A stretch of 49,897 bases of DNA from positions 1 to 49,897 of the forward strand of contig JARDZR010000002.1 in assembly GCA_029240715.1 (NCBI GenBank). Reading direction: 5' to 3'. Each line of letters opens with the position of its first letter. The first letter of the stretch is position 1. Made by a program: the position numbers and the translations under genes. The notes beneath the pieces are model-generated. The model was not told where the DNA came from. It saw only the letters and a program-made list of their open reading frames with translations, and searched no databases. This document shows, piece by piece, positions 48,868 through 49,897 of this stretch. Origin of the DNA: Gammaproteobacteria bacterium. GTDB lineage: Bacteria; Pseudomonadota; Gammaproteobacteria; Francisellales; CACEW01.

Positions 48868-49897
48868 ATGCATAGTCGTCGTAGATTGATCCAAGTCGCA
48901 TTAGATTGGACTCGAGCCAAAGATCCACCGCTTTCTTTAGGGCATGCCTCTATTTTAGCGAATTTAAAACGCCATGATATTCCAATGCTTGAAAAATCAT
49001 GGGCTATTAATCACGATGCCTTTGATTCAAAACAAGTCGTTGCTTTTGCTATGGAGCATGCTGCAACAGAAACTGATTTTGCCATCGGCGCTTATATTTG
49101 GAATGAAAAAGCAGTTCAACAGATTCTCAAATCCCTTAAAACCTATAGATTTCCAGGCCGTTTAATTGTAGGGGGCCCTCAAGTAAGTTACATCAGCGAT
49201 AATGCTATATTAGAACAGCTCTATCCCGAAGCCGATGTATTTATTCGCGGCTATGCAGAAAATGCGCTATTGAAGCTCTTACAAAGCTCCAGCAGATTTG
49301 GAGTCATTGCCCTCCCCTTTTTTGACGGGACTGATTCAGCCCCAAGCTTTCATACGCTGGGAAACTCAAAGAGGTTGCCCATTTAGATGTTCTTTTTGCC
49401 AACATCGAGAACCTGACAAAGATTATTTAACTCGCCGGCATTTACACAGGTCGCGTATTGAAGCTGAAATCAATTGGATTGGGGCTAACCCTATTATTAA
49501 TGACATTGCGGTATTAGACCCCACCTTCAATTCTGGTCCTTATGCCCCTGCAACTCTTAATTTATTGAGACTTGCAGGTTACAAAGGGAAGCTAGCACTG
49601 CAATGTCGAGCTGATATGATCAATGCTGAATTTATGCGAGCAGTTTGTGAATTAAACAAACAAGCCCAAGTGGTTTTAGAATTTGGCTTGCAAACCATTC
49701 ATAGTAAAGAACAACGTCTCATTGAACGCCCCACCAATTTAAGGAAAGTAACACAGGCCATTACCGCTTGTATCGAGCAAGGCATTACAGTAGAGGTTTC
49801 CTTGATTTTTGGTTTGCCAGAGCAAACGCTAGATTCCTTTCAAAAAAGCATTGATTATTGTATGGCGCTAAACATTCCAACCATCCATGCTTTCCCA
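48868..49897 (+). pseudogene. B12-binding radical SAM protein, frameshifted and cut by the window edge
   Basis: The first frame (48868-49386, ATG at 48868) encodes the typical start RRLIQVALDWTRAKDPPLSL and a B12-binding-like domain (RLIVGGPQVSY, DVFIRGYAE). The frame shifts at a T6 run (49318-49323). One T fewer would continue to LTGLIQPQAFIRWE, then CPFRCSFC, the radical SAM cluster motif, and on to the window edge. It would be a B12-binding-domain radical SAM enzyme of unknown reaction. The shift may be a real mutation, slippage or a sequencing error. Confidence 0.75.

Overview
The window is AT-rich bacterial DNA from what looks like a host-associated gammaproteobacterium, most likely in or near the Legionellales. 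Three things point there. Gene pairs known from gammaproteobacteria are kept: yhdP/nitrilase/tldD, recX/alaS and lptF-lptG/pepA/valS. A cyclodipeptide synthase of the XYP type is present, a type known to me from Legionella and Rickettsiella relatives. Several small proteins look like effectors. The taxonomic call is inference; there is no rRNA in the window. I saw no tRNA, CRISPR array or insertion sequence, and no gene-free stretch above 300 bases.

Left part (1-23.8 kb), mostly housekeeping: the 3' part of yhdP; a nitrilase homologue with Ser in place of the catalytic Cys; tldD; recX; a Cys-rich orphan protein; alaS behind a hairpin-rich leader; a 69-aa orphan; a malic enzyme/malate dehydrogenase pair; gatCAB; a padR/EamA divergent pair around a large mirrored repeat; ttcA; rlmKL; two further Cys/Phe-motif small proteins; and valS.

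Middle part (23.8-33.4 kb): a minus-strand run holds pepA, a 17-codon Phe-rich leader ORF, a cyclodipeptide synthase (CDPS), a cytoplasmic two-PAS histidine kinase, a receiver protein without a DNA-binding domain, and valS. In E. coli the order is pepA-holC-valS, so the CDPS-kinase-receiver genes sit where holC would be. The close spacing suggests a cyclodipeptide-linked two-component circuit; this is the most novel candidate system here. A class C beta-lactamase-like protein, lptF, lptG, secB and a DUF1761 protein follow.

Right-middle part (33.4-42.5 kb): a tightly coupled operon (methyltransferase, fold-type II PLP enzyme, dimodular NRPS with thioesterase) behind a near-consensus sigma70 promoter. 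It probably makes a modified dipeptide. A secreted pepsin-like aspartic protease homologue lies upstream.

Right end (42.6-49.9 kb), accessory and decaying: a CPBP protease, a 26-aa membrane peptide, a tautomerase, YjdM/PhnA, a secreted alpha/beta hydrolase and a secreted beta-lactamase-like protein. Interspersed are a frameshifted aldo/keto reductase, a DUF488 fragment, a glyoxalase fragment and a radical SAM gene frameshifted at a T6 tract. The pattern suits a genome undergoing reduction.
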